DNA of 64,000 nt from Chengkuizengella sediminis (lineage in GTDB: Bacteria > Bacillota > Bacilli > Paenibacillales > KCTC-33759). A program made the position numbers and the translations under genes. Positions 41,039 through 50,976 of this stretch are shown here, piece after piece. The notes under the pieces are model-generated. The model saw nothing but the letters and a program-made list of their open reading frames with translations, was not told where the DNA came from and searched no databases. Location of the stretch: positions 682,001 through 746,000 of the forward strand of contig NZ_SIJC01000001.1 of the NCBI RefSeq assembly GCF_010078385.1, in the 5' to 3' direction. Position 1 is the first letter of the stretch; each line of letters opens with the position of its first letter.

Positions 41039-41845
41039 ATGCAAGGCATTAAAGATTTTTTTGGTAATGTTTGGGGATATATTAGTGATATTTTCATTGT
41101 GATTTGGGGAGTTATTAGTGATTTTTTCAGTTTGATTTGGGGATACGTATATGATTGGTTATTAAATGATCTAGGAATTAGAATAGATGTAATTGTGGAT
41201 TATTTCCCATTGTTTATGAAAGGAACATTATACACATTAGGCATCTCTTTATCAGCTATTCTTATTGGGTGTGTATTGGGTTTATTTATTGCACTAGGAC
41301 GGTTGTCACCTTTTTCAATTATCAGATTACCTTTCGTTTGGTATATTACTTTTTTCAGAGGTACACCTTTATTAGTTCAAATTTTTATCATTTACCTAGG
41401 AGTTGCTCCACTATTCATTAGTGGTGTTGGCTCTACTAAAGCTGTTATATCTGCGATCATTGCACTTTCATTAAATTCAGCAGCTTATTTGGCAGAAATT
41501 TATAGAGCTGGTATTCAATCCATAGATAGTGGACAAGTTGAAGCAGGACGCTCCTTAGGTATGAATAAAATTCAAACGATGAGGTATATTGTTTTACCCC
41601 AATCCATTAAAAGAATGATTCCTCCATTTGGTAACGAGTTTATTACTTTAGTTAAAGATTCTTCATTAGCTTCTGCTATTGCAGCTCCAGAAATACTTTA
41701 TTGGGCACGAGCAGTAAATACAAGATTTTTTATTACTTGGGAACCATTTATATTGATTTCTTTAATATACCTTGTTATCACTTTATCTCTAACTTACTTA
41801 TTAAATTACATCGAAAAGAGGTGGAATATCGATGATAACCGTTAA
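41039..41845 (+). CDS. Amino-acid ABC transporter permease with hendecad N-terminal extension
   Basis: 268-residue permease of the HisM/GlnP type. The core (from about residue 50) has [20 protein letters not shown], the EAA loop [26 protein letters not shown] and [14 protein letters not shown]. The first 45 residues are unusual: WGYISD, WGVISD and WGYVYD occur exactly 11 residues apart (W12, W23, W34), and the DNA shows a matching 33-base period. GTGAG precedes the ATG. The gene overlaps the ATPase gene by 14 bases. Confidence 0.9.
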   Translation: MQGIKDFFGNVWGYISDIFIVIWGVISDFFSLIWGYVYDWLLNDLGIRIDVIVDYFPLFMKGTLYTLGISLSAILIGCVLGLFIALGRLSPFSIIRLPFVWYITFFRGTPLLVQIFIIYLGVAPLFISGVGSTKAVISAIIALSLNSAAYLAEIYRAGIQSIDSGQVEAGRSLGMNKIQTMRYIVLPQSIKRMIPPFGNEFITLVKDSSLASAIAAPEILYWARAVNTRFFITWEPFILISLIYLVITLSLTYLLNYIEKRWNIDDNR

Positions 41846-42554
41846 GAATCTAAAAAAATCCTTTGGAGATAACGAAGTCTTAAAAGATATTAATCTTCAA
41901 ATTGAACCTCAAGAGGTCGTTGTTATCATAGGACCTTCTGGGTCAGGAAAATCAACCTGCTTACGTTGTATGAATTTGTTAGAGTCCATTACAGCTGGTG
42001 AGGTCCAAATCGAGGGTGTGAATCTTACAGACAAAAATACAAATATAAATGAGATTCGTACAGAGGTAGGTATGGTATTTCAGCAGTTTAATTTGTTTCC
42101 ACATAAATCTGTGCTTGAAAACATTACTCTTGCACCCATTAAAGTTAGGAAATGGTCTAGGGAAAAAGCAGAAAAAGTGGCATTAGATCTCCTGGAAAAA
42201 GTAAATTTATCCGAAAAAGCTAATGCATACCCTAATTCCTTATCCGGTGGACAAAAACAACGTGTTGCCATTGCAAGAGCTTTGGCGATGGAACCTAAAA
42301 TCATGCTGTTTGACGAACCTACTTCTGCACTTGATCCTGAAATGGTAGGAGAAGTATTAGATGTTATGAAGCAGTTAGCTAAAGAAGGTATGACAATGGT
42401 TGTAGTCACACATGAGATGGGGTTTGCACGTGAGGTAGGAGATCGAGTAATTTTCATGGATGAAGGTTATATCGTTGAAGAAAATGTACCTGAAAAATTA
42501 TTTGATTACCCATCTCACGAACGAACAAAATCATTTTTAAGCAAAGTACTCTAA
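41832..42554 (+). CDS. Amino-acid ABC transporter ATP-binding protein
   Basis: 240-residue ABC ATPase of the GlnQ/HisP group. Walker [20 protein letters not shown]-loop [17 protein letters not shown], signature [19 protein letters not shown], Walker [21 protein letters not shown], switch [16 protein letters not shown]. It overlaps the permease gene by 14 bases, with translational coupling likely. Confidence 0.93.
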   Translation: MITVKNLKKSFGDNEVLKDINLQIEPQEVVVIIGPSGSGKSTCLRCMNLLESITAGEVQIEGVNLTDKNTNINEIRTEVGMVFQQFNLFPHKSVLENITLAPIKVRKWSREKAEKVALDLLEKVNLSEKANAYPNSLSGGQKQRVAIARALAMEPKIMLFDEPTSALDPEMVGEVLDVMKQLAKEGMTMVVVTHEMGFAREVGDRVIFMDEGYIVEENVPEKLFDYPSHERTKSFLSKVL

Positions 42555-42583
42555 TACCACACTTAATGATAAAAAAACTGATC

Positions 42584-42618
42584 AAATAAACCAGCATAAT
42601 AACTGCTGGTTTATTTTT
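42584..42618. terminator. Bidirectional terminator between convergent genes
   Basis: AATAAACCAGCA pairs with TGCTGGTTTATT around a 7-nt loop, T-run on the plus strand and T-rich on the minus strand. Confidence 0.85.
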
Positions 42619-42621
42619 TAG

Positions 42622-43128
42622 TTATAAATTCATTGTTGAATGACCACATTGCGGGCAAACGTCAACCGAGTGCTCTAACTCTTCATCGCAGAAGGAACAA
42701 GTAAATCGATCCTCATTTCTTGACTTGATATTTGTATATTCATAGTCTGCACCATATACGTTCTGTACAACTTTTACTTCAAATTTATGTCCGCAAACTT
42801 GGCAATAATTGTCATTAATATCCACTAAATGACCGCAGCTGCATTCTTTTTGATTTGATAATTCTTTCACTTGTAAATCAATTTGCTTAATTTCATTTTT
42901 TAACTGTTCAATATCATTACACATCATTTCCATATCCTGATCCAATTCAATTAGATCTTGATTTTGATATTGATTATATATTTTTTCTCCAATATACATA
43001 AACTTATTATCTATTTCTTTCTGTTTCACAGAAATTTTAAATTTTAATTGATTGATTTCAATCACTTCTTTTGCTTTATTCCCTGCTTCAGAAAACCCTT
43101 TCTTCAATTTATCTAACATACTCATCAT
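42622..43128 (-). CDS. Zinc-ribbon and coiled-coil protein
   Basis: 168-residue cytoplasmic protein. ATG at 43128 has GAAGGAG 6 nt upstream. Residues 1-95 are a charged coiled coil (MMSMLDKLKKGFSEAGNKAK onward, and DMEMMCNDIEQLKNEIKQID). Two zinc ribbons follow: CSCGHLVDINDNYCQVCGHKF and FTCSFCDEELEHSVDVCPQCG, where the listed CxxC pairs bind zinc. No further domain is present. The role is unknown; such proteins often act as scaffolds or chaperone-like adaptors. Confidence 0.75.
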   Translation of the reverse strand: MMSMLDKLKKGFSEAGNKAKEVIEINQLKFKISVKQKEIDNKFMYIGEKIYNQYQNQDLIELDQDMEMMCNDIEQLKNEIKQIDLQVKELSNQKECSCGHLVDINDNYCQVCGHKFEVKVVQNVYGADYEYTNIKSRNEDRFTCSFCDEELEHSVDVCPQCGHSTMNL

Positions 43129-43387
43129 CCTGCGCTCCTTCAATGATCGATTTCCTAATTTTTAGACCAATACATTTACAACTATATTATGATCAAAAAC
43201 ATACAATGGTTAATCATTAACCTCATAATATTTCGACTCGATTTCATTTAACGATCTATTAAACTACTATATCATCTATTAACTTTCTATGGATTATACG
43301 TGTATTAGTTGATAAAGTTTCAAAGACAGATTCAAAATATACCTATAATTGAATTTGAAAATGGACTAAAAAAAGTCACTAATAAGA

Positions 43388-43430
43388 AACCTCGTAAAAA
43401 GCTTGTTATCACTTCTTACAAGGTTTTAAA
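43388..43430 (-). terminator. Hairpin downstream of the MFS pseudogene
   Basis: AAACCT-C-GTAA pairs with TTAC-A-AGGTTT with a long loop; T-rich on the minus strand. Probably the original terminator of the transporter gene. Confidence 0.5.
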
Positions 43431-43446
43431 ACATTGTACATTTTTA

Positions 43447-44627
43447 TTATTTAACTTTTCTCTTGATAGGAAGCAACGTTCCAATGAAAGCAATTAAGGA
43501 ACAAGCTAGCAGTATTTTATTCAATCCATATAAGGCTATACTGGCTAATGAAGCAAAAATGATTAAATCAAATAACGAATCAATAATCGATAACAAAGAA
43601 ATTGTTGTTGCTCGAACATCAGAAGGAATAATGTCATTACTTAGCTGAGAATATATGGGGTATCTAATTGCACGTACAAATCTCAATATAAAAAATGAAG
43701 CTAATATAACCCATAATATTTCTCCGAAAATTGCCGAAAGTAAAAGTCCTCCGACTGCTAAGAGACCAGTTATATTCATTAAAAATATTCTCGAAAACCT
43801 TTTTGTAAATACACCGATAGATCTTGAAACAAAAAAACTGATGATGGCTACTATCGAATAAACTACCCCTATAAATATAACAGGTAGACCTGCATTTGTT
43901 AAAATGATAGGATCAAACTTTTCATATACTGCCCCGGCAGGAATAAATACTAATGATACATTTAAAAACAAGATGAGAAGCAACGGACTTCTTCGGATAG
44001 CTTCTACTCCTGCATTAACTTGTTTTAACGGATTGTCTCTATAAGATGTTTGATGTTTTGGGTTTTTTACGTAAAATAAGAGCAAAAACACAATCAATTG
44101 GAAAATGAGACCTAACAGAATTAATAAAATAAATTGCTCATCTTTAAGATCTTTCGCCAATACGGATCCAAAAATAACCGCAATGATCATTGATATAAAA
44201 CCAGCCGATTGAATTTTTCCCATCGCCTGATCCATTAAATGTTGCTCATCACTTTCCTTTAACGATTCATAAATCAGAGCTTCATCAGCACCTGAAAAAA
44301 ATGTAACTGAAAATCCGTTTAAAGCCGCGTATAAAAAAAACATCCATGGTTCATCAGCAAATAGTAAAATTGAAATACTGAAAAACTTAATAACAGAACC
44401 AGTGAGGAAAGAAACCTTAGCCCCAAAACGATCTGCAAAAACACCTGTTGGAACTTCACCGATTAAAACAGAAAAACTCCAAAAAAACATGATAATAAAA
44501 ATATGAGATGTAATCTTCGTTCTAAATAAAATAAACTTAAAACAGGTTGAAGAAAACTTATCGCACCGAAAAATTGTACCCAAAATAAGATATTTATATT
44601 GTGTGAAGCAATCGTATTTGTTTTCAT
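43447..44627 (-). pseudogene. MFS transporter split by a frameshift
   Basis: A 12-helix major facilitator protein of the type found near drug or tetracycline-like exporters. The original start is ATG at 44627 (TAGGAG 4 nt upstream), encoding MKTNTIASHNINILFWVQFF then GAISFLQPVLSLFYLE. After LE the frame is lost near 44510-44525 and helix 2 continues in another frame with ITSHIFIIMFFWSFSVLIGE VPTGVFADRFG. The second frame then runs intact to the stop at 43447, including GADEALIYESL. One inserted or missing base explains it. Either a real pseudogene or a sequencing error. Confidence 0.8.
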
Positions 44628-44807
44628 TATTCTCCTACTCTTTCTATTGTTTTATGTCTTTTCTTTTAATAGATTGAGAAGCAGGAGTGTTCTTTTATTT
44701 AATTAAGACTACACCCCTCCTTCTTATTGAAAAATGTCTTGATTACGTTACGCATTATAATTCCTCCCTATAATAAACTAAAAAAAGTATATCATTCCAT
44801 CTATAAA

Positions 44808-45161
44808 CTATATTAAAAATAAAGCAGATACATCGATATTTTCTCCTTCAATTACAATCGCTGTCATTCCCTTTTCAGTAGTTGTTTCATGCCATTCACC
44901 TGGCTCCCAAAAAGCAGCTTGACCTTCTTTAATTGGTGTTTTAATGTCCTCTTTACCTCGAACAAATCCTTCACCACTTACTACTAAAAATAATTGCGAA
45001 CCTAATGCTTGATGATGACCTACAACACCATCAGGACCAATGAACATGCAACTGATATGTAATGAATCTGACTCCTTAATAATTCGAGACATGATTAGAT
45101 TCTTACTATCAAAAGCGGTAATTTCCTTGCCAACTTCTTGATCAAACCTTAACATTTTCAT
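44808..45161 (-). CDS. Small cupin-domain protein
   Basis: 117-residue single-domain cupin. ATG at 45161 is used (GGAGG 7 nt upstream). The barrel shows GPDGVVGHHQALGSQLFLVV with the metal-binding His pair, then GEGFVRG and WEPGEWHETTTEKG with the third His. Metal-dependent or binding function; substrate unknown. It stands alone. Confidence 0.8.
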   Translation of the reverse strand: MKMLRFDQEVGKEITAFDSKNLIMSRIIKESDSLHISCMFIGPDGVVGHHQALGSQLFLVVSGEGFVRGKEDIKTPIKEGQAAFWEPGEWHETTTEKGMTAIVIEGENIDVSALFLI

Positions 45162-45260
45162 AAACATTCCTCCATAAGAAAAATACTATATTATCATCCA
45201 AATTGAGTTGCCTAAAATCTCTATGGAATTGCCTCCACATCTTCTGAATAAGTCGTGTTC

Positions 45261-46094
45261 TTAAACAATTCTACTTATGTATTTAGCCACAGTATCTTTA
45301 TCGTGATGATCGATCACTTCACAGGCTAATTTTTTTAATTGTTCATGTGCATTTTGAACGGCTATTTTAGAGCCCGCTTCTTCAAACATTCCTATATCAT
45401 TTAAGTTATCTCCAAAAACCAATACATCCTCTGTGTTACATTCCACATGCTCACACCAAAGTTCAAGCCCTCTTTTTTTATTAGCCAAAGGGTGACTAAA
45501 CTCTAGAAAGTAGTTATTGGTAATATAACTATCCTCCATAAAGTGAATATGGATCTGGTCTTCAAATTTATTTTTGACGCTTTGATAGATCGGACTAACT
45601 TCTTCGTATGTACCGATAAACGCTACAATAATAGTTTTAGAATCTTCCGGAAATAAAAGAGGTGTCACCTTTTTGAATCTAGAATCATTCGGTCTGCTAT
45701 CGAAAAATTGAAAATCACAGGATCTATTTAATTTTCTATGATAGACTCTTTCCTTATCATCTGCATCAAGTAAAAATAAGAAGGGGGATATGCCGTTTTG
45801 TTCCCCTATCCCAATAATTTCATTTGATATTTGTGTATCGAGAAAGTTGCCATCTATCAACTTTTGACAAACAGGATCATATAATAAAGCACCATTGTAT
45901 AATACTAAAGGGAATTTCCACGGAACTGTTGATAGTATTTTCATAGAACTTATATAACTTCTAGCGGTGGCATAACTAATGACATGACCTTTATCTAATG
46001 CCTCTGTAAGTACTCTTACAGAATATTTAGATATACTTTGATCTGATCTAAGTAATGTTCCATCTAAATCGGTTAATATATACCTTTTTTTCAT
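45261..46094 (-). CDS. Cof-type HAD-superfamily phosphatase
   Basis: 277-residue cytoplasmic phosphatase of subfamily IIB. Motif I is LTDLDGTLLRSD, motif II YATAR, the C2 cap lies between about 80 and 190, motif III is LANKKRGLELW and motif IV VFGDNLNDIGMFEEAG. Such enzymes dephosphorylate sugar phosphates, FMN or PLP. AGGAG is 7 nt before the ATG. Confidence 0.92.
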   Translation of the reverse strand: MKKRYILTDLDGTLLRSDQSISKYSVRVLTEALDKGHVISYATARSYISSMKILSTVPWKFPLVLYNGALLYDPVCQKLIDGNFLDTQISNEIIGIGEQNGISPFLFLLDADDKERVYHRKLNRSCDFQFFDSRPNDSRFKKVTPLLFPEDSKTIIVAFIGTYEEVSPIYQSVKNKFEDQIHIHFMEDSYITNNYFLEFSHPLANKKRGLELWCEHVECNTEDVLVFGDNLNDIGMFEEAGSKIAVQNAHEQLKKLACEVIDHHDKDTVAKYISRIV

Positions 46095-46254
46095 ATATAA
46101 CTCCTATTGTTTGCATAATTTGTATTTAAAAGCTCATAAAACAAATTGAAATTCTAATTCGTGTTCTATAGGAGATCACATTCTCCCACGTTGCTAAGGA
46201 ATCCCTTTTACTAAGGATAAAACATCTTAGAAATGTAAACTAAGTAATTCCCTA

Positions 46255-47136
46255 TCAATCCGAAGAAACCTTCTGCAGATCTATAAATTTTTGCGAAGCC
46301 TTTGAAATCCATTTATCTTTCCTATAAATCAATTGACTATAAAAATTTAGATCATGGTTAATAAAAGGAATCATTTTCAGCCTTCTCTCTTCTATATTTT
46401 CCTCAATTGCAAAATGGGGTAAAAAAGCAATTCCCCAGCGATGCTCTACAGCCTTTTTTATCGCCTCTACGCTACTTAGTTCAAGTGAAATATTAGAAGT
46501 AATAAAATGTCTATTCATTTCATTCAATAGGAATGCACGATATGTGCAACCTTCCTCTGTCAAAATTAACTTCTCATCAGCTATATCCTTTATTGTAAGT
46601 TCTGAATTAGTAGACAGAGGATGATTTTCATCCATCAAGATGATCATATTTTGCTTCTGTATAGAAATGGTGTTTGTCTCTTTTGAAGAGTATGGAACAT
46701 CTAATATAAGCCCAAAATCAATTTCTTTATCCTTTACTTTATGAATAATATTAGTTTCAGTATCAGGTCTTATACGAATCCTAACTTCTGGATAACTCTG
46801 TTTAAATTTCTCTAAGATTTCTGGTAGATGATATATTGCTAATGTTTCTACTGTCCCAACTGTAATGATTCCAGTGTCTTGTTTTATGATTTTATCTTTT
46901 GCTTCTTGATGTAATGATAGGATCTTTCTTGCATAATCATAAAGTACTTCACCTGTGATTGTGGGGACCATATGATTTCCTTTTCTCTCTAAAAGTTTCA
47001 CACTTCCATATGATTCTTCAAGTTTCTGAATATGATTAGTTACACTAGATTGAGCATAATCTAGTTCTAATGCAGTTCTGGTATAACTGCCCCATTTTAT
47101 GACCTCACAAAATGTTTTTAAATATAATAATTCCAT
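46255..47136 (-). CDS. LysR-family transcriptional regulator
   Basis: 293-residue LTTR. N-terminal helix-turn-helix: LKTFCEVIKWGSYTRTALEL followed by DYAQSSVTNHIQKLEE. The substrate-binding domain (about 88-290) starts VGTVETLAIYHLPEIL. It is divergent from the rhodanese gene, the usual LTTR target arrangement, with a palindrome in between. The effector is unknown. Confidence 0.9.
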   Translation of the reverse strand: MELLYLKTFCEVIKWGSYTRTALELDYAQSSVTNHIQKLEESYGSVKLLERKGNHMVPTITGEVLYDYARKILSLHQEAKDKIIKQDTGIITVGTVETLAIYHLPEILEKFKQSYPEVRIRIRPDTETNIIHKVKDKEIDFGLILDVPYSSKETNTISIQKQNMIILMDENHPLSTNSELTIKDIADEKLILTEEGCTYRAFLLNEMNRHFITSNISLELSSVEAIKKAVEHRWGIAFLPHFAIEENIEERRLKMIPFINHDLNFYSQLIYRKDKWISKASQKFIDLQKVSSD

Positions 47137-47164
47137 CGAATCCCCACCACCTTATCATTCATAC

Positions 47165-47179
47165 TGATACTTCATATCA
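47165..47179. promoter_or_regulatory. Palindrome between LysR-family gene and rhodanese gene
   Basis: TGATA-CTTCA-TATCA is a 15-bp interrupted dyad with the T...A shape expected for LTTR boxes. It lies 29 bases from the LysR-family start and about 80 bases from the rhodanese start. Confidence 0.45.
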
Positions 47180-47258
47180 ATATATATCTATAACTATGAT
47201 ACATCAAATAAAGTACAATTAGGAAGAAATATTTCTTTGATGCGAAAGGAGAAAGAAA

Positions 47259-47708
47259 ATGAACATGAAACCTAAATTTTCACTGGTGTTACAAACGGAG
47301 GTAGCTGATCCGAAGAATGCGTATCAACACTTCATGGCAAAACTTGCATTTGAGACTGATGTAGCCGATCTCATAATTGATTTAAAAAAAGGATGTGATC
47401 AATTTATTATCATTGATGTTCGAGATCCTAGTTCTTATGAAGAATGTCATATCCCTGGAGCTATATCGTTACCTACTAATCGGATAAATGTGGATACAGC
47501 AGAATGTTTCCCTAAGGATAAAGTAATGATCATTTATTGCTGGGGACTTGCTTGTAATGGAGCAACGAAAGCTGCTGCTAAATTTGCAGAACTTGGTTTT
47601 AAAGTGAAAGAATTACTCGGCGGTATGGAATATTGGCGTAAAGAAGGAGGGGAAGTTGAGGGCACCTTAGGATTAGAAGCTCCTTTATACTGGAAAATGA
47701 AACATTAA
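47259..47708 (+). CDS. Rhodanese-like sulfurtransferase
   Basis: 149-residue single rhodanese domain. DVRDPSSYEECHIPGAISLP is the typical central motif and the active loop is YCWGLACNGATKAA, with the catalytic Cys at its start. The N-terminus adds about 35 residues (MNMKPKFSLVLQTEVADPKN). It moves sulfane sulfur between thiols. Likely controlled by the divergent LysR-family protein. AAAGGAG is 8 nt before the ATG. Confidence 0.9.
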   Translation: MNMKPKFSLVLQTEVADPKNAYQHFMAKLAFETDVADLIIDLKKGCDQFIIIDVRDPSSYEECHIPGAISLPTNRINVDTAECFPKDKVMIIYCWGLACNGATKAAAKFAELGFKVKELLGGMEYWRKEGGEVEGTLGLEAPLYWKMKH

Positions 47709-47712
47709 TGAA

Positions 47713-47757
47713 AAGCCGATTTCCTGTACGATAAGGTCATCGGCATTTTCTTTTTCT
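47713..47757 (+). terminator. Terminator of the rhodanese gene
   Basis: GCCGAT pairs with ATCGGC across an 18-nt loop, followed by ATTTTCTTTTTC, directly after the stop codon. Confidence 0.65.
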
Positions 47758-47926
47758 AAATAGTACCCTTCCAAATTTAAGAGTTTAAAATCAGCTGTAA
47801 TATCTACTCAAAATCAATTTGATTTAAATGAAGTCCTTCAATTTCTCATTCAATTCAGAAACAAATGCTTTTCGTGTGGTCAAATAAAATTGATTGTGAC
47901 TAGACATATGAACTCGTATAAGATGA

Positions 47927-48118
47927 TGGAGATTTCCTTTAGTCCCGCCTAGTGTAAAATTCAAAAGATTCTTAAGTGAAACTGGAAAAAGACCAGTTGA
48001 AGAATTGTTACAACAATACTTTCAAATTGATCTTAGGAATCCAAGCTTTTGGCAACAATCTATCATGCACATTATAAAAGATATAGAAGAATATATTCAC
48101 CTTACAGCTATAAAATGA
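47927..48118 (+). pseudogene. C-terminal remnant of an M3-family oligoendopeptidase (PepF-like)
   Basis: The frame encodes SVKFKRFLSETGKRPVEELL and continues QQYFQIDLRNPSFWQQSIMH with DIEEYI at the end. This is the C-terminal helix region of PepF/M3 peptidases (LF-xx-TG-xx-P-VE-LL, IDL-NP-FW). The zinc-binding HEXXH part is absent and an in-frame stop precedes the segment. The surrounding 47709-48277 gap contains no other gene. Confidence 0.5.
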
Positions 48119-48277
48119 GTTTCGATTGGTTTATTAGGATAGAATTTTATTAAACAAACTGCAGATACATACGATTATTTTATATAATAACCACATGTAA
48201 GTGGTAGATATTTTACACTCTCCCTTCACATTAAGTTATAATCAATACATAAATATTCTAACTAAGGTGGAATACAG

Positions 48278-49102
48278 ATGAATAAAAAAACAGCTATAGT
48301 GACAGGGACATCAAGTGGTTTTGGATATTACACTGTAATAGAACTCGTTAAATTAGGTTTTCATGTCATTGCAACAGTAAGGAGTCAAGAAAAAGCAAAT
48401 CAATTAAAAGAAGATCTTAATAAGAAAAATATTGATGGTCAACAAGTTACTATTGAATTATTAGAATTAACAGAAACAAATTCCATCCAATCATTTACAG
48501 ATAAAATACATAACTATAATTCTATAGACATACTTGTGAATAATGCTGGATTTGTTGTGGGTGGTTTTGTTGAAGAAGTCTCTATTGAACAATATCGTAA
48601 ACAGTTTGAAACAAATGTATTTGGATTAATCGCTGTAACTAAAGCTGTTATCCCATTTATGAGAAAACAAAAACAAGGTAAAATCATTAATATTAGCAGC
48701 GGAATGGGCTTAATGGGGTTTCCATCTATGTCACCGTATGCTGCCTCAAAACATGCTGTAGAAGGTTTTATAGAATCCTTAAGATTAGAATTAAAACCGT
48801 TTGGCATTCATTCAGTTTTAATTGAACCTGGTTCATATGCAACGAGTATGATCCCAGATTATCAGAATGTAGAACAATCCTCTCCTTATTCACAATTTAA
48901 TAAAAACGTTCAGAATTCACTTAGTAATTTCAATCAAGGAGACCCTATTGATGTAGCAAAATTGGTAGCAGTTATCTCTCAAATGGATAAACCAAAGTTA
49001 AGATATCCCATTGGAAAAGGAATAAAATCACAAATATTTATGAAAAACCTGCTACCATGGAACATGTGGGAAAAAATAATGTTGAAAGTACTAAAGATGT
49101 GA
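48278..49102 (+). CDS. Short-chain dehydrogenase/reductase
   Basis: 274-residue NAD(P)-dependent oxidoreductase with a Rossmann fold. Cofactor loop TGTSSGFGYYT, NNAGF at the fourth strand, catalytic Ser in ISSGMGLMG and YAASKHAVEG with Tyr and Lys. The PG motif (IEPGSYATSM) follows. It resembles classical SDRs acting on steroids or ketoacyl groups; substrate unknown. AAGGTGG precedes the ATG. Confidence 0.92.
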   Translation: MNKKTAIVTGTSSGFGYYTVIELVKLGFHVIATVRSQEKANQLKEDLNKKNIDGQQVTIELLELTETNSIQSFTDKIHNYNSIDILVNNAGFVVGGFVEEVSIEQYRKQFETNVFGLIAVTKAVIPFMRKQKQGKIINISSGMGLMGFPSMSPYAASKHAVEGFIESLRLELKPFGIHSVLIEPGSYATSMIPDYQNVEQSSPYSQFNKNVQNSLSNFNQGDPIDVAKLVAVISQMDKPKLRYPIGKGIKSQIFMKNLLPWNMWEKIMLKVLKM

Positions 49103-49669
49103 TTTGAATACCAACAGATAGTTAAAATTCACTTAGTCTTATACGATTCAAATAGACCGTTTTCCATAAGACGGTCTATTTGATATTATCTCTTAATTAA
49201 ACGAGGGTATTTAACTAAGTTGATATAAGGATGGTCAGAGCTAAAAATCAATTGGACTTTTGTACTTCGGATTTGGTAAATCAAAGGTAGCAGTCATACC
49301 CTTAGTATACCTTAATTGAAATGGGACTTCTTCAATTTCAAGTTCTTTCAATACCTTTGCATTTGGTTTATTTCCTATTTGTAGATAAGATATTCTTTTC
49401 TTATTTTTTCCCCTAGTTGTTACATTAGCGGAATTTGTCAAGAAAGTATAAAACGTCCAATCAAATGAATATTGTAACTCATATTATATTTTAAGATCTC
49501 AAAACAAACACCTACAGTGCAAAGTTGGAGCTTATTTATTCCAATCAAATATATGACCCTGCAAAGCAGATTCATAAATGAGGTGTGTAAGCTATAGGCG
49601 TTTGTGAAATAGTAAGAATACGTGAGTATTCAAGAGATAATTTAACTTTATAGAGGGAGTGAATTACAC
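49103..49669. other. Intergenic region with one doubtful minus-strand frame
   Basis: A terminator for the SDR gene occupies its start. At 49241-49441 a minus-strand frame of about 66 codons ends PNPKYKSPIDF-stop with fairly gene-like codons but without a start and ribosome binding site; it may be the tail of a lost gene. I see nothing else except the ribosome binding site of the next gene. Confidence 0.4.
49150..49181 (+). terminator. Terminator of the SDR gene
   Basis: AAATAGACCGT pairs with ACGGTCTATTT around a 10-nt loop; moderately T-rich tail. Confidence 0.7.
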
Positions 49670-50221
49670 ATGGCAAATAAATCTGATTGCTGTGGCAAAA
49701 CATTAAAAGATGTTTGTTTAGTTTTTGATAATAGCGTGGGTGAAATACAAAATCTTGAAGACCTTCCTGTTATTGCTGATGGTAATCCGCTTAATGATGC
49801 GAATACAGCACTTGTTAACGAATTACCCCCTATAGTAATATGTAAACCTGGTCAAAAAGTAAAAATAGATGCTTCTATATCACTTTTGGTTACACAAAGT
49901 AATGTATTCTCTGAAAATGTTAGTAATTTCGGTGTTAATGGTTTAAGTTTTAACTATGGTTTTTTCTTAGTTCGGAATGATTTGGGTCTTGATGGTCAGT
50001 TAGATGAGGTTCTTGTATCATATGCTAATGCAGCTTCTATTCTTCTAGGTGGAAATAACTTTAATCCTGATTTCACGTTTACTGATTGTCCACCTGCTGG
50101 AAAATTTGTTTATAGTATTAGAGTTGCACTTCTTTTTGTTGGGGCTAATAATCAAGGCGTAAGATCTGAATTTACAGCTTCTATTCCAAATACTAATATG
50201 ACTGGCCTTCGAATTGGGTGA
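49670..50221 (+). CDS. Possible spore-surface (exosporium/coat) protein
   Basis: 183-residue protein without signal peptide, starting MANKSDCCGKTLKDVCLVFD. It is beta-rich and has several cysteines near the N-terminus (DCC, VCLV, ICKPG). The body (KVKIDASISLLVTQSN, YGFFLVRNDLGL, FVYSIRVALLFVGANNQG) looks like a jelly-roll or related beta sandwich as found in exosporium proteins. AGAGGGAG precedes the ATG. I do not recognise the family; the spore-surface idea comes from composition and from neighbours. Confidence 0.6.
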   Translation: MANKSDCCGKTLKDVCLVFDNSVGEIQNLEDLPVIADGNPLNDANTALVNELPPIVICKPGQKVKIDASISLLVTQSNVFSENVSNFGVNGLSFNYGFFLVRNDLGLDGQLDEVLVSYANAASILLGGNNFNPDFTFTDCPPAGKFVYSIRVALLFVGANNQGVRSEFTASIPNTNMTGLRIG

Positions 50222-50242
50222 TCACAACTGCATCATTTTTTC

Positions 50243-50282
50243 TTATCCTATAATTTTCATAGTATAGAAAATTATAGGATAA
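50243..50282 (+). terminator. Long perfect hairpin after the spore-surface candidate
   Basis: A 16-bp perfect stem (arms 50243-50258 and 50267-50282, 8-nt loop). No T-run follows on the plus strand; on the minus strand GAAAAAA would be upstream. It probably protects the 3' end or terminates inefficiently. Confidence 0.5.
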
Positions 50283-50732
50283 TAATTTGAAAACAGATAG
50301 CATTACTAATATCACTTGGTATTTTTATCCTAAATCTTTCAACTCCATAATCCTTTTCCTAGAATGAAACTACCTTTTTAGTAATATCGTGGACAAGTTC
50401 TAAAAAAATAAACAATTCTATTTATAAAAAGTAGATTTGATTAGTAATCTACTTATATTGTTAGAAAAGAAATAAAGTTGATTGAAAGTCTAAAAAAAAC
50501 TATTGATAATCTTGTAAATATAAGGGTGATATACATTGTTAAGGTTTTTTTTCGACAAACAAATAGGAGAAAACTTGAAAATTGGATTTGAAGAAAAAAT
50601 TTGGTAAATATTTAAGCTAATAAGAATATAAGCTGTATGCAAGATAAAATAATGTTCTATTGGCTTCTTTTCTACTCTCCTTAATAGATGAAAGTCATAA
50701 ATAAAGAGGGTTAAAAATATAACATTTACTCT

Positions 50733-50762
50733 AGCTTCCACTTGATATGTGGAAGCTTTTTC
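50733..50762 (+). terminator. Orphan plus-strand terminator
   Basis: AGCTTCCAC pairs with GTGGAAGCT around 7 nt and is followed by TTTTT. No plus-strand gene ends nearby, so an unannotated short RNA from 50300-50730 is conceivable. Confidence 0.6.
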
Positions 50763-50934
50763 AAAATTTCACTATTCTGCAGTCTGGTCCAAATCATAAA
50801 GAAAAGCGCTCTCTATAATCGCGCCATTTCGTATTAATCGCATGTTACAAGTAGATCGATTCTTGTTTTAGGATAAAAACTATATCCTTTTTATCAATAT
50901 AAAAGGTTTGGTAGAAAATATTATAAAGATTAAG

Positions 50935-50976
50935 CAACCTCTAGATACCAACGAGGTATCAAGAGGTTGTTTTTTG
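50935..50976. terminator. Terminator shared with the beta-propeller gene
   Basis: CAACCTCT-A-GATACC pairs with GGTATC-A-AGAGGTTG around a 5-nt loop, T-run on the plus strand. It also lies 25 bases beyond the stop of the minus-strand beta-propeller gene. Confidence 0.7.

Noticed and set aside
49241-49441. 66-codon minus-strand frame in the gap before the spore-surface candidate
   Set aside because: Codons look gene-like but there is no start codon with a ribosome binding site and no recognised family; kept only as a remark in the intergenic entry.
50490-50741. 83-codon minus-strand frame in the gene-poor region
   Set aside because: Low-complexity AT-rich composition, no ribosome binding site and no resemblance to any family.
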